DNA from: Streptomyces sp. TLI_053
GTDB lineage: Bacteria; Actinomycetota; Actinomycetes; Streptomycetales; Streptomycetaceae
Length of the DNA stretch: 64,000 bases
Reading direction: 5' to 3'
Assembly (NCBI RefSeq): GCF_900105395.1
Contig: NZ_LT629775.1
Span: forward strand, 3,303,501 to 3,367,500
In this document: piece by piece, positions 1 through 8,154 of the stretch
Numbering within the stretch: position 1 is the first letter of the stretch
How the letters are laid out: each line of letters starts with the position of its first letter
The notes under the pieces: model-generated
The model's input: only the letters and a program-made list of their open reading frames with translations
The model's database searches: none
What the model was told of the DNA's origin: nothing
Program-made: the position numbers and the translations under genes

Positions 1-1
1 C

Positions 2-349
2 TATTCCGACATCGCGGAGTTGCTGCTCGGCGAGCTCGTCACCAACGCCGTCCGGCACTGCGACGCCCCGCCGGACCGGCTGATCGAAGTCCGGTTCGCC
101 GTCGTCCCCGCCGACCGCCTCCGGCTCGAGGTGCACGACGCCGGTACCGGCCGCCCCGTCCTCCGCCCCTCCGTCGACCCCGAGGAGGAGTCCGGACGCG
201 GTCTCCTCCTCGTCGACGAACTCGCCGAGCGCTGGGGCTGGTGCCCCCGCGCCGGCGGGATCGGCAAGTTCGTCTGGGTGCTGGTCACCCCCGCGCCCGG
301 GTTCACCGATCTCGTCTTCGGCCGGTCGCCGAGACTCGTGACGGTCTGA
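2..349 (+). CDS. ATP-binding anti-sigma-type protein, 5' end missing
   Basis: The gene enters the window already open; its first bases lie outside. The visible 115 codons show an HATPase_c-like fold of the RsbW/SpoIIAB class: an N-box around GELVTNAVRHC, a G1-like VHDAGTG segment and a G2-like SGRGLLLVDELAERWG segment. Such small stand-alone GHKL ATPases are abundant in Streptomyces and usually bind sigma factors or anti-anti-sigma proteins as Ser/Thr kinases. The partner cannot be told from here. It runs convergently towards the cupin gene with a 17-bp gap. The family call is firm from the motif order; the true start and substrate are unknown. Confidence 0.8.
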   Translation, partial: YSDIAELLLGELVTNAVRHCDAPPDRLIEVRFAVVPADRLRLEVHDAGTGRPVLRPSVDPEEESGRGLLLVDELAERWGWCPRAGGIGKFVWVLVTPAPGFTDLVFGRSPRLVTV

Positions 350-366
350 GCGCGACAGCCCGAGCG

Positions 367-867
367 TCACTTCCCGGCCGCCGCCTCCAGGGTCGCGCGC
401 CACAGCGGGCTGTCGACGTAGTGGTTGTCGTACAGCTCCGAGGAGTCCTTGATCTCCTGGAGGCTCGCCTCGCCCCGCATCACCCGGCCGAGCAGCCGCA
501 GGTAGTCGAAGCGCGGCATGCCCGGGGTGAAGACGAACAGCACGTCGGCCTCGGAGCCGGGCGCGGCGGCGAAGGCGTGCGGGGTGTGCGGCGGGACGAG
601 CAGGAAGTCGCCGCTCTCCAGGGTCTCGACCTTCTCGTCCAGCAGGACCTGGAGCTGGCCGCCGATGACGAAGAACAGCTCGGAGGCCCTGGTGTGGAAG
701 TGGGCCGGGGCGCCGACCGCGCCCTTGGCGAAGGTGGACCGGTAGCTGGTGACCGGGCTGCCGTCGGTGCCGTGGTCGGCGAGCAGGGTCATCACGCTGC
801 TCGGGTCGCTGGTGGTCTCGGCGGTGGCGGCGCGGGTCAGGATCGGCTTGGCCGGGCTGGCGTTCAT
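367..867 (-). CDS. cupin-domain protein
   Basis: A 166-residue single-domain protein with a central cupin_2 barrel. The motif GAPAHFHTRASELFFV resembles the metal-binding G(X)5HXH(X)3-4E signature, and the second cupin motif lies around PPHTPHAF. Cupins of this size are typically quercetin-2,3-dioxygenase-like or sugar/small-molecule binding proteins; no substrate is indicated. The ATG is preceded by a GGGGAGA ribosome site at good spacing. The C-terminal 50 residues (after FTPGMPRFDYL) form an extra helical tail common in Streptomyces members of this group. It stands alone between convergent and tandem neighbours, so context gives no pathway. Confidence 0.8.
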   Translation of the reverse strand: MNASPAKPILTRAATAETTSDPSSVMTLLADHGTDGSPVTSYRSTFAKGAVGAPAHFHTRASELFFVIGGQLQVLLDEKVETLESGDFLLVPPHTPHAFAAAPGSEADVLFVFTPGMPRFDYLRLLGRVMRGEASLQEIKDSSELYDNHYVDSPLWRATLEAAAGK

Positions 868-915
868 GGTGGTTCTCCCCGTCTCGGGCGGCTCCGGCTC
901 CCCTGCCGTGGCCTT

Positions 916-926
916 GTGATGATCAC
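916..926. promoter_or_regulatory. small palindrome upstream of the cupin gene
   Basis: GTGAT-G-ATCAC is a perfect inverted repeat 49 bp upstream of the cupin start codon, in the expected promoter zone. Nearby, ATTGACCC (930-937) recurs inverted as GGGTCAAT (978-985). Either could be an operator; no regulator gene is adjacent, so this is only suggestive. Confidence 0.25.
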
Positions 927-1012
927 TCTATTGACCCGATCGACCCGCTGACGGGTGCATTTCCGCACCGGAAACGTGGGTCAATTTCCGCCGCCGACCA
1001 CCCCGGGAACGC

Positions 1013-1052
1013 CCGAGGGCCGTACCCCGCCCGTGCGGGGTACGGCCCTCGG
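1013..1052 (-). terminator. hairpin terminator of gltX
   Basis: A perfect 18-bp stem (1013-1030 with 1035-1052) and a 4-base loop lie 13 bp past the gltX stop codon. There is no long T tract, as is usual for actinomycete terminators. Confidence 0.85.
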
Positions 1053-1065
1053 AACAGCGCTCGCG

Positions 1066-2496
1066 TCAGGCTGCGGCCAGGCGCTCCGCCGCCGCGTCCA
1101 GACGGGCGAGGGTCCGCTCGCGGCCCAGCACCTCGATCGACTCGAACAGCGGCAGGCCCACGGTGCGGCCGGTGACCGCGACCCGGATCGGCGCCTGCGC
1201 CTTGCCCAGCTTCAGCCCGTGCTCGGCCGCGACGGCCTCCAGCTCGGCCTTCAGCGGCTCGGCCTTCCACTCACCGAGGGCGGTGAGCTTCTCGCGGGCG
1301 GTGCGCAGCAGGGCCAGCGCGCCGTCCTTGTCCTTCATGGCCTTCGCCCAGGACTGCTCGTGCTCCACCGGCTGCGGCAGGAACAGGAAGTCGACCTGCT
1401 CGACGATCTCGCCCAGCACCGCGATCCGGGACTGCGCCAGCGGGGCCAGCTCGGCGAACGCGACCGGGTCGAAGTCCTCGGCGGCCCACGGCGCGCGGTC
1501 GGCGGCCAGGAACGGCGCGCAGGCGGCGATGAACGCGTCCACCGTCAGGGCGCGGATGTACTCGCCGTTGAACGAGCGCAGCTTCGCCACGTCGAAGAAC
1601 GCCGAGCCCGCGTTGACCTCGGAGATGCTGAACAGCTGCTCCAGCTCCGCGTACGGGCGGATCTCGACGTCGTCCTTGGGGCCCCAGCCCAGCAGCATCA
1701 GGTAGTTGACCATCGCCTCGGGCAGGTAGCCCTCGGCGAGGTAGTCCTCCAGCGCCACCTTGTCGCGGCGCTTGGACAGCTTCTGCCGCTTCTCGTTGAC
1801 GATCACCGGAAGGTGCGCCCAGACCGGCGGGGTGGCGCCGAGGGCCTCCCACAGCAGCTGCTGCTTCGGGGTGTTGGACAGGTGCTCCTCGCCGCGGATG
1901 ACCTCCGTGACGCCCTGCTCCAGGTCGTCGACCACGTTGGCGAGCAGGAACACCGGGCTGCCGTCGCCGCGGGCGATCACGAAGTCCTCGATCGCGGAGT
2001 TCGGGAAGGCCGGCTCGCCGCGGATGAGGTCCACCACCACGGTGGCGCCCTCGTCCGGGGTGCGGAAGCGCAGGGCCCGGCCCTCGGCGTACTCCAGGCC
2101 CCGCTCGCGGCAGAAGCCGTCGTAGCCGGTCTGGGCGGAGCCGGTGCGCTCGGCGGTCTGCTCGCGGGTGCAGTCGCAGTAGTAGGCGCGGCCGGCCGCG
2201 TACAGCTTCTCGGCGGCGGCGCGGTGGGTGCCGGCGTTGGCGGACTGGAAGTACGGGCCCTCGAAGGCGGCGTCGCCCTCGTGGATGCCGATCGCGGCGA
2301 GGGCACTGATGATGCCGTCGGTCCACTCGGGCTTGTTGCGGGCGGCGTCGGTGTCCTCGATCCGCAGGACGAAGACACCGCCCTGCTGTCGTGCCGTCGC
2401 CCAGTTGTACAGCGCCGAGCGGGCACCGCCGACGTGGAACATGCCGGTGGGGCTCGGGGCGAAACGGACGCGGACGGGACGGGAAACCTCGGTCAT
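1066..2496 (-). CDS. gltX: glutamyl-tRNA synthetase
   Basis: This 476-residue class I aminoacyl-tRNA synthetase charges tRNA with glutamate in the cytoplasm. The N-terminal Rossmann domain carries the HIGH-equivalent FHVG at residues 20-23 after PSPTGM; the KMSKS-equivalent KLSKR lies at about 239-243. Between them are the acceptor-binding domain and Cys residues in YCDCT and GYDGFC that fit the zinc-binding loop. The C-terminal third is the helical anticodon-binding domain. Length and motif spacing match discriminating bacterial GltX. It is monocistronic, with a strong hairpin just downstream and a 49-bp gap to the monooxygenase gene. Confidence 0.97.
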   Translation of the reverse strand: MTEVSRPVRVRFAPSPTGMFHVGGARSALYNWATARQQGGVFVLRIEDTDAARNKPEWTDGIISALAAIGIHEGDAAFEGPYFQSANAGTHRAAAEKLYAAGRAYYCDCTREQTAERTGSAQTGYDGFCRERGLEYAEGRALRFRTPDEGATVVVDLIRGEPAFPNSAIEDFVIARGDGSPVFLLANVVDDLEQGVTEVIRGEEHLSNTPKQQLLWEALGATPPVWAHLPVIVNEKRQKLSKRRDKVALEDYLAEGYLPEAMVNYLMLLGWGPKDDVEIRPYAELEQLFSISEVNAGSAFFDVAKLRSFNGEYIRALTVDAFIAACAPFLAADRAPWAAEDFDPVAFAELAPLAQSRIAVLGEIVEQVDFLFLPQPVEHEQSWAKAMKDKDGALALLRTAREKLTALGEWKAEPLKAELEAVAAEHGLKLGKAQAPIRVAVTGRTVGLPLFESIEVLGRERTLARLDAAAERLAAA

Positions 2497-2545
2497 GGAA
2501 CCAAAGGGTATCGGGCGACGGCGGTACGTCCGGCACGCGGCCCGG

Positions 2546-3661
2546 CTACGCGGCGTCCAGGAGGATGGCGTTCTTCGCCCGTTCGACGGACTCCTCGGCC
2601 GCCGGGCCGCCCGGGTTCTCGGTGGCGAGGGCCTGGTTGAGGGTGACGAAGGGGCGCATCCGGCGCTCGTAGCTGCCGTAGGCCGCGCGGTGGCCGGTGC
2701 CGTGGTCGCGGGCCCGGCCGAGCTCCTGGGCGAGCACGTAGGCGCCGACCAGGGCCAGGCTGGTGCCCTGGCCGGAGAGCGGCGAGGCGCAGTAGCCCGC
2801 GTCGCCGAGCAGCACGGTGCGGCCGGCGGACCAGGAGTCCAGGTGGACCTGCGCCATCACGTCCGCGTAGAAGTCCGTCGAACGGTGCAGGGCGTCCAGC
2901 AGCCTGGTCCGCTCCCAGGACAGCGCGGCGATCCGGTCGGCGACCGCCTTGCGGGCCGCCTCGGGGTCGCGCTCGGCGGGCGCGTCGCTGCCCCAGCCGA
3001 AGACGATGCGCAGCTCGGTGTTGCCGCGCACCGGGTAGATGCCGTAACCGGCGTCGCCGTCGCGCTGCCAGACCTGCCAGTCCTCCAGGCCGAGGAAGTT
3101 GTCGGCGCCGAAGATCGCGAGATGGGTGCCGAGCGGGCTCAGGAACCGCTCCTCCGCGCCGAAGGCCAGCCGGCGCACCCGCGAGTGGAGACCGTCCGCG
3201 CCGACCACCAGGTCGAAGGTGCGGGGCCGCCCGTGCGCGAAGGTGACGTGCACCCCGCGTGCGTCCTCCTGGAGCGAGGTGACGCTGTCGCCGTGGACGA
3301 ACTCGACGCCCGCCGGAGTGTGGTCGTAGAGGATCTCCAGCAGGTCGGAGCGCAGCAGTTCGACGTCCTCGCTGTCCAGCCGGCCGCTGCTGTAGGTGGA
3401 CTCCTCCGAGCGGTGCAGCTCGGTGCCGTCGGCGCCGAGCACGGACATGCCGCGCATCCGGGTGCGGACGGCCCGGACCTGCTCGGTGAGGCCGGTCCGC
3501 TCGATCACGTCGAGGGCGACGCCCCGGATGTCGACGGCCTGGCCGCCGGTACGCGGGCCGGGGGCCAGCTCGACGACGGTGGGGGCGAAGCCGCGGCGGG
3601 CCAGCCAGTGGGCGAGGAAGGTGCCGGCGATGCCGCCGCCGGAGACGAGGACGTTCTGCAT
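2546..3661 (-). CDS. FAD-dependent monooxygenase (aromatic hydroxylase-like)
   Basis: A 371-residue flavoprotein of the PHBH/UbiH family. The dinucleotide-binding VSGGGIAG lies at residues 5-12 from the chosen start, the DG motif appears in [11 protein letters not shown], and the GD motif in [15 protein letters not shown], which binds the FAD ribityl/phosphate. Members hydroxylate or epoxidise aromatic or polyketide-type substrates using NAD(P)H and O2, and several modify antibiotics. The ATG at 3661 follows GGGAG at proper spacing; an upstream in-frame extension of 28 residues lacks family similarity and overlaps the palindrome. It is divergent from the GntR-TetR regulator, which probably controls it. 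The substrate is unknown. Confidence 0.88.
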   Translation of the reverse strand: MQNVLVSGGGIAGTFLAHWLARRGFAPTVVELAPGPRTGGQAVDIRGVALDVIERTGLTEQVRAVRTRMRGMSVLGADGTELHRSEESTYSSGRLDSEDVELLRSDLLEILYDHTPAGVEFVHGDSVTSLQEDARGVHVTFAHGRPRTFDLVVGADGLHSRVRRLAFGAEERFLSPLGTHLAIFGADNFLGLEDWQVWQRDGDAGYGIYPVRGNTELRIVFGWGSDAPAERDPEAARKAVADRIAALSWERTRLLDALHRSTDFYADVMAQVHLDSWSAGRTVLLGDAGYCASPLSGQGTSLALVGAYVLAQELGRARDHGTGHRAAYGSYERRMRPFVTLNQALATENPGGPAAEESVERAKNAILLDAA

Positions 3662-3716
3662 GACTGCTCCCTGGTTCGGTGTGCCGGTGCGGCGTCGTCC
3701 GCCGCGAACAATCTGA

Positions 3717-3731
3717 ATGTACGCTGTACAT
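3717..3731. promoter_or_regulatory. palindromic operator between monooxygenase and regulator
   Basis: ATGTAC-GCT-GTACAT is a perfect 6+6 inverted repeat in the divergent intergenic region, about 56 bp upstream of the monooxygenase start and about 150 bp upstream of the regulator start. The position fits autoregulation plus control of the enzyme by the adjacent fusion regulator. Confidence 0.55.
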
Positions 3732-3879
3732 GCAGAGCCCCGCAAGCACGAAACCCGCAGGTCAGAGCCGCTTCTGAGCTAGGACAGCGGGCGGTTCAGG
3801 CCTGATTCCCCTGGTAGCGTCTGCGCTAGTACAGGCCGGGCGCGGCCGCGAAAAGATTCCCGAACAGGAGGGCGCCGCC

Positions 3880-4824
3880 GTGGCACCCGAGACGGACCCG
3901 CCGTTCCGCCGCATCGCCGCCGACCTCCGCCGCCGGATCAGCACCGGCGAACTCGCCCCCGGCGCGCGCGTCCCCTCGAACCGGCGGCTGGCCCAGGACT
4001 GGGGCGTCGCCCTCGCCACCGCGACCAAGGCACTCACCGTGCTCCGCTCGGAGGGCCTGGTCGAGGCCCGGCCCCGGGTCGGCACCGTGGTCGCCGCTGC
4101 CGCTGCCGCTCCCTCGTCCCCCGCCGCCCCCCGACCGGCGCCGCCCGAGGGCGAGTTGAGCCGCGAGCGGCTGATCGCGGCCGCCCTGGAGATCGCCGAC
4201 GCGGAAGGGCTCGCCGCCCTGTCCATGCGCGCCGTGGCGGCCCGGCTCGGCGTCGCCCCGATGTCCGCCTACCGGTACGTCACCAGCAAGGACGAACTCG
4301 TCCTGCTCGCCGCCGACGCCGCCTTCGGCGAGGCCGGCTACCCCGCCGACCCGCCCGCCGACTGGCGCCCCCGGCTCGAACTCGGCGCCCGCACCCTGTG
4401 GTCGCTGTTCCGCCGCCACCCCTGGCTCGCCGAACTCGGCCCCGTCACCCGGCCGTTGCTCCTGCCCAACCTGCTCACCCACGCCGAATGGGCGCTCGCC
4501 GCCCTCGACGGCCGCGGCCTCCCGGCCGGCACCGTCCTCGACATCCACGTGCTGTTCTACAGCTACGTCGAGGGCCTCGCCGCCAACCTCGAACGCGAGG
4601 CCCGGGCCCAGGCCGCCACCGGCCTCACCGGGGACGAGTGGACCGACACCCGCTTCGCCGCCTTCGACGCCCGCGCCGCCGCGGCCCGTTTCCCGGTCTT
4701 CACCCGCCTGACGGCCGAGTTGGACGAGGGCTACGACCTCGACCTCGACACCCTCTTCGAGTCCGGCCTCACCACCCTCCTGGACGGGCTCACGCCCCGG
4801 ATCGAGGGCGCGGCCCGCGACTGA
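3880..4824 (+). CDS. GntR/TetR fusion transcriptional regulator
   Basis: A 314-residue regulator with two DNA-binding modules in series. Residues about 8-72 are a GntR-type winged helix (RRISTGELAPGARVPSNR, then a recognition helix near ATATKALTVL). After a Pro/Ala-rich linker, residues about 88-135 are a TetR-type HTH (AALSMRAVAARLGVAP, then SAYRYVTSKDEL). The remainder is a TetR_C helical ligand domain, the fold commonly seen in tetracycline-repressor relatives of actinomycetes. It starts with GTG after an AGGAGG-like site. Divergence from the flavin monooxygenase suggests it senses that enzyme's substrate. Ligand and dimer architecture are unknown. Confidence 0.88.
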   Translation: MAPETDPPFRRIAADLRRRISTGELAPGARVPSNRRLAQDWGVALATATKALTVLRSEGLVEARPRVGTVVAAAAAAPSSPAAPRPAPPEGELSRERLIAAALEIADAEGLAALSMRAVAARLGVAPMSAYRYVTSKDELVLLAADAAFGEAGYPADPPADWRPRLELGARTLWSLFRRHPWLAELGPVTRPLLLPNLLTHAEWALAALDGRGLPAGTVLDIHVLFYSYVEGLAANLEREARAQAATGLTGDEWTDTRFAAFDARAAAARFPVFTRLTAELDEGYDLDLDTLFESGLTTLLDGLTPRIEGAARD

Positions 4825-4870
4825 GGGCGCGGCGGCGGCCTGCGGCCGAGGCCCCTCCCCGGGTGCGGTC

Positions 4871-5464
4871 TCACCACCCGAGCTGCGGCTCGCCCAGCAC
4901 CTCGCCGCCGACGGCCTCGGCGAGCTCGCGCGCCCGCCGCTCGTCACCGAACTTGCCCGCATGGACGAAGACGGTGTGGTGGGCCGCCCACGCACCCCAC
5001 TGGGCCGAATCGCCGTGGAACACGATCTGGACCCCGTCGTACTTCGGCGAGCCGACGCTGCCGGTCTCCGGGTCGTCCGGCCACCGGCCGCGCCAGTCCA
5101 CGGTGGCCGTGCCCCGGCCCCGGCCGACGGCCGCCGCGAAGCGCTCCTCCACGCTCCCCGTCGGGACGTCCACCGTGACGTCCAGGGGGAGGTGCGGCTC
5201 CAGCGCGGCATCGTCCGCCGTGCGGGGGTCGAGCTCGAACCGGAGGTACTCCCCCGTCGGACCGGTCCGCGCGTCCACGTAGTGGAAGCGGGCGCCGGGC
5301 AGGACCTCGGCCGTCCGCCGGACGTCGGCGGCCGTCAGCAGTTCGGCGCCGAGTCCGACCTCGTCCTCGCAGTGGGCCAGCAGCGCGCGCAGCCGCTCGC
5401 CCCACGCGTACGCCTCGGCCGCGTCGGTGGTCCGCAGGACGGGGTACGCCGTGGAGTTGCCCAT
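4871..5464 (-). CDS. conserved hypothetical protein
   Basis: About 197 residues, soluble, acidic, with no signal peptide or membrane segment; I do not recognise a named family. It is enriched in Asp/Glu/Trp near the C-terminal half (WRGRWPDDPETGS, HGDSAQWGAWAAHH). Codon usage looks genuinely coding, with high third-position GC throughout. ATG at 5464 is used; GTG at 5482 is an alternative six codons longer, and neither has a strong ribosome site. It converges on the GntR-TetR gene and lies downstream of the GlxA-type regulator in the same direction, separated by about 80 bp of GC-rich sequence. Confidence 0.6.
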   Translation of the reverse strand: MGNSTAYPVLRTTDAAEAYAWGERLRALLAHCEDEVGLGAELLTAADVRRTAEVLPGARFHYVDARTGPTGEYLRFELDPRTADDAALEPHLPLDVTVDVPTGSVEERFAAAVGRGRGTATVDWRGRWPDDPETGSVGSPKYDGVQIVFHGDSAQWGAWAAHHTVFVHAGKFGDERRARELAEAVGGEVLGEPQLGW

Positions 5465-5546
5465 GGGCCGACCGTCGCACACCGGTTCCGCCCCACACCA
5501 CCGAATTCCCCGCGGCGGCGCGGCGGCGCGGCCAGCGCTCCGGACG

Positions 5547-6512
5547 TCAGCCCACGTCGCGCCCGCGGAACGTCCTGCGGTACTCGCGCGGCGGGACGCC
5601 GAGGCGGGTGGTGAAGGGCGGGCGGAGGGAGACGGCGGAGCCGAAGCCGCAGCGGACGGCGACCGCGTCCACCGGGAGGTCGGTGTCCTCCAGGAGGCGC
5701 TGGGCGGTGAGGATGCGCTGGTCGAGCAGCCAGCGCAGCGGGGTGGTGCCGGTCGCGGCGGCGAAGCGGCGGGCGAAGGTGCGTTCGGACATCAGGGCGA
5801 GGACGGCCATCCGGCGGACCGTCCAGGGGGTGTCCAGGGCAGCCAGGACCTCGGTCCGGACGCGGGCGAGCGGGTCGTCGCCGGCGGGCGCGGGCTCCGG
5901 GACCGGGGAGGGGATGAACTGGGCCTGGCCGCCGGAGCGGAAGGGCGCGGTGACCATCGCGCGGGCGATCGACGCGGCCGCCCGTTCGCCGTGGGCCGCG
6001 CGGACCAGGTGCAGGCAGAGGTCGATGCCGGCCGCCACCCCGGCGGAGGTCCACAGCCGGCCCTCGCCGGTGAACAGCACCTCGGGCCGCACGTCGACCG
6101 CCGGGAAGCGCTCCGCGAGGTCCTCCGCGAGGGCCCAGTGGGTGGTGGCGGTGCGGCCGTCCAGCAGGCCCGCCTCGGCGAGCACGAAGGCGCCCGCGCA
6201 GAGCGAGGCGACGGTGACGCCGCGTTCGTGGGCGGCGCGCAGCGCGGCGAGCACGGCCGGGTCGCGCGACTCCTCCGGCCGCTCCACGCCCGGCACGACC
6301 ACCAGGTCGCAGGCGGCCAGCGCGTCCAGGCCGAAGTCCGGGACGCGTTCCAGCCCGCCGCCGAGCCGCACCCGGGCACCGTCCGGGCCGCAGACCCGCA
6401 GCTCGAAACCGGGGATGCCGGGAAGGCCCGACCGTTCGGCCCAGACCTCGCCGATCACCGCGTAGTCGAACGGCCGCACCCCGTCGAAGACCAGACACCC
6501 CACCGTGCGCAT
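5547..6512 (-). CDS. GlxA-type AraC-family regulator with DJ-1/PfpI domain
   Basis: A 321-residue two-domain regulator. Residues about 1-175 form a DJ-1/PfpI (class I amidotransferase-like) sensor domain with the nucleophile-elbow motif SLCAGAFVLAEAGLLDGR. Residues about 220-321 form the two-HTH AraC DNA-binding domain (MSERTFARRFAAATG, then RWLLDQRILTAQRLLE and CGFGS). The start MRTVGCLVFDG is the family's usual beginning; an upstream GTG would add 18 unconserved residues. It is divergent from the isochorismatase-family gene, a pairing very common in actinobacteria, and presumably activates it. The inducer is unknown. Confidence 0.9.
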   Translation of the reverse strand: MRTVGCLVFDGVRPFDYAVIGEVWAERSGLPGIPGFELRVCGPDGARVRLGGGLERVPDFGLDALAACDLVVVPGVERPEESRDPAVLAALRAAHERGVTVASLCAGAFVLAEAGLLDGRTATTHWALAEDLAERFPAVDVRPEVLFTGEGRLWTSAGVAAGIDLCLHLVRAAHGERAAASIARAMVTAPFRSGGQAQFIPSPVPEPAPAGDDPLARVRTEVLAALDTPWTVRRMAVLALMSERTFARRFAAATGTTPLRWLLDQRILTAQRLLEDTDLPVDAVAVRCGFGSAVSLRPPFTTRLGVPPREYRRTFRGRDVG

Positions 6513-6598
6513 GGGGGGAAGCGTAGTGGCAGGATCGTATCGACAGGTGGCTCCACCGCCGCTCACGGGTGCGCCCGGGCCCGCCGCAGCATGGACGC

Positions 6599-7222
6599 AT
6601 GACGAACACCAGCGCCTTCGACGCCCCGCTCACCATCGACACCGACGCCGTCCTGGTCGTCATCGACGTCCAGAAGGGCTTCGAGGACACCGCGTTCTGG
6701 GGCGGGCGCGACAACCCCGGGGCCGAGCAGCGGATCGGCGAACTGATCGACGTGTGGCGGGCAACCGGGCGGCCGATCGTGGTCGTCCAGCACGCCACCA
6801 CCGGCGGCCCGCTCGAACCGGGCACCTCCGGCTACGAGTTGAAGGACTTCGTGGCGGCGGTCGAGCCCGCGCTGCACATCACCAAGACGGTCAACAGCGC
6901 CTTCTACGGCACCCCGGACCTGCACGCCTGGCTCCAGGAGCGGGGCACCCGGCAGGTGGTGGTGACCGGGATCATCACCAACGTGTGCTGTGAGACCACC
7001 GCCCGGATGGCGGGCAACCTCGGCTACGACACGGTCTTCCCGGTCGACGCCATGCACGCCTTCGACCTGACCGGGCCGGACGGCGTGACCGTCCCGGCCG
7101 CCGAACTCGCCCGCGCCACCGCCACGGTGCTGCACGCGATGCGGTTCGCGAAGGTGGTGCCGACCGCCGTGGTGGCCTCGGCGGCGAAGAGCGGCGAGCC
7201 CGCCGCCGTCACCTGGTCCTGA
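6599..7222 (+). CDS. isochorismatase-family cysteine hydrolase
   Basis: A 207-residue cytoplasmic hydrolase. The catalytic triad is visible: Asp23 in VVIDVQKGF, Lys96 in HITKTVNSAF, and Cys130 in IITNVCCETTARMA, preceded by the usual non-proline cis-peptide region. Relatives hydrolyse amides such as nicotinamide, N-carbamoylsarcosine or ureidoacrylate. The motif set does not distinguish these. The ATG at 6599 is preferred over a start 30 bp upstream because residues match the family from MTNTSAFD. It is divergent from a GlxA-type regulator with an 86-bp promoter region and converges on the NmrA-like gene, ending 11 bp from it. Confidence 0.9.
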   Translation: MTNTSAFDAPLTIDTDAVLVVIDVQKGFEDTAFWGGRDNPGAEQRIGELIDVWRATGRPIVVVQHATTGGPLEPGTSGYELKDFVAAVEPALHITKTVNSAFYGTPDLHAWLQERGTRQVVVTGIITNVCCETTARMAGNLGYDTVFPVDAMHAFDLTGPDGVTVPAAELARATATVLHAMRFAKVVPTAVVASAAKSGEPAAVTWS

Positions 7223-7233
7223 CCCGGCGGACG

Positions 7234-8055
7234 TCAGCGGGTACCGACCTTCCCGGCGGCCGCGGTCGCGCCCGCCGGGAAGGTCTCGGCGAGGAACGCC
7301 TCCCAGGTGCGGGTGCCCCGCGCGGCGCCGGGCCGGGCGAGGTTGACGCCCTCCCGGTAGCAGCGGCCGACCTTGCCGGGGGCCCGCAGCGGCAGCATCG
7401 GGCGGCGCTTCCCGGCGGCCAGCAGGTGGTCGCGGGTGAGGTCGCCGAGCGTGCGGACGGCCGGGCCGGCGAGGTCCGGGACGAGCCCGGCGGGCGCGGC
7501 CAGGGCGAGTTCGACCAGGCGCTCGGCGACGTCGCGCGAGTCCACCGGCTCCCAGCGGATGCCGCCCAGCTTCGGCACGACCGGCAGCTTGGCCATCGCG
7601 GCCGCGGTCTTCAGGGTCAGGTCGTGGAACTGGGCGGCGCGCAGCGTGGTGTACGGGATGCCCGATTCGGCGACCAGCCGCTCGGCGGCGTGCTTGGCGC
7701 GGAAGTAGCCGAGCGGCACCCGGTCGGCGCCGATCACCGAGATGTACACCAGGTGCTTCACCCCGGCCCGCCGGGCGGCGGCGACCAGGTTGCGGGTGGT
7801 GGCCTCGTCGTTCTTGGCGTCGCCGGCCAGGTGAAGGACCACCTCGACCCCGGCCAGGGCCGCGTCCACGCCCTTGCCGTCGGCGCCGGTGAGCAGGTCG
7901 CCGGCCGCGTACTCGACGCCGTCGGCGGCCGGGCGGGGGTTCCGGGTGAGCACCCGGACGTCCCGGCCGGCCGCCCGCAGCAGCGGAACGACGTGGCGGC
8001 CGAGGGTGCCGGTGCCGCCGGTCACGAGAACGGGGGCGCTGGTCGGGAGAGTCAT
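7234..8055 (-). CDS. NmrA-like NAD(P)-binding SDR oxidoreductase
   Basis: A 273-residue atypical short-chain dehydrogenase. The N-terminal VTGGTGTLGRHVV is the GxxGxxG nucleotide-binding loop; the family-typical NMRA-like stretch continues through GVKHLVYISVIGADRVPLGYFRAKHAAE, with a Y..K-like pair in YFRAKH. The ATG at 8055 follows AAGGAG at 8 bp. Similar SDRs are the usual targets of ECF41 sigma factors (the carboxymuconolactone decarboxylase/oxidoreductase/epimerase group), and an ECF41-type sigma gene is immediately divergent. A matching promoter motif precedes this gene. The substrate is unknown; redox stress or quinone-like detoxification is a guess. Confidence 0.87.
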   Translation of the reverse strand: MTLPTSAPVLVTGGTGTLGRHVVPLLRAAGRDVRVLTRNPRPAADGVEYAAGDLLTGADGKGVDAALAGVEVVLHLAGDAKNDEATTRNLVAAARRAGVKHLVYISVIGADRVPLGYFRAKHAAERLVAESGIPYTTLRAAQFHDLTLKTAAAMAKLPVVPKLGGIRWEPVDSRDVAERLVELALAAPAGLVPDLAGPAVRTLGDLTRDHLLAAGKRRPMLPLRAPGKVGRCYREGVNLARPGAARGTRTWEAFLAETFPAGATAAAGKVGTR

Positions 8056-8127
8056 GATCGTCACTCCTTGGGCGAACGGAGGCCGCGCTTCCGGCGGACC
8101 CGCTAGGTTTCGTGCTTCCGGAGCTTT

Positions 8128-8154
8128 GACCCACGGCGGCAGAGGAATGTGACA
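8128..8154 (-). promoter_or_regulatory. ECF41-like promoter of the SDR gene
   Basis: Reading the minus strand, TGTCACA (8154-8148) is followed after 16 bp by GGTC (8131-8128). The published ECF41 consensus is TGTCACA-N16-CGTC, so only one base differs. It would start transcription about 65 nt before the SDR start codon. The -35 element overlaps the start codon of the divergent sigma gene. Confidence 0.55.

Noticed and set aside
955..2640. Plus-strand open frame opposite gltX
   Set aside because: Antisense shadow of a well-defined aminoacyl-tRNA synthetase gene; no motifs and no ribosome site.
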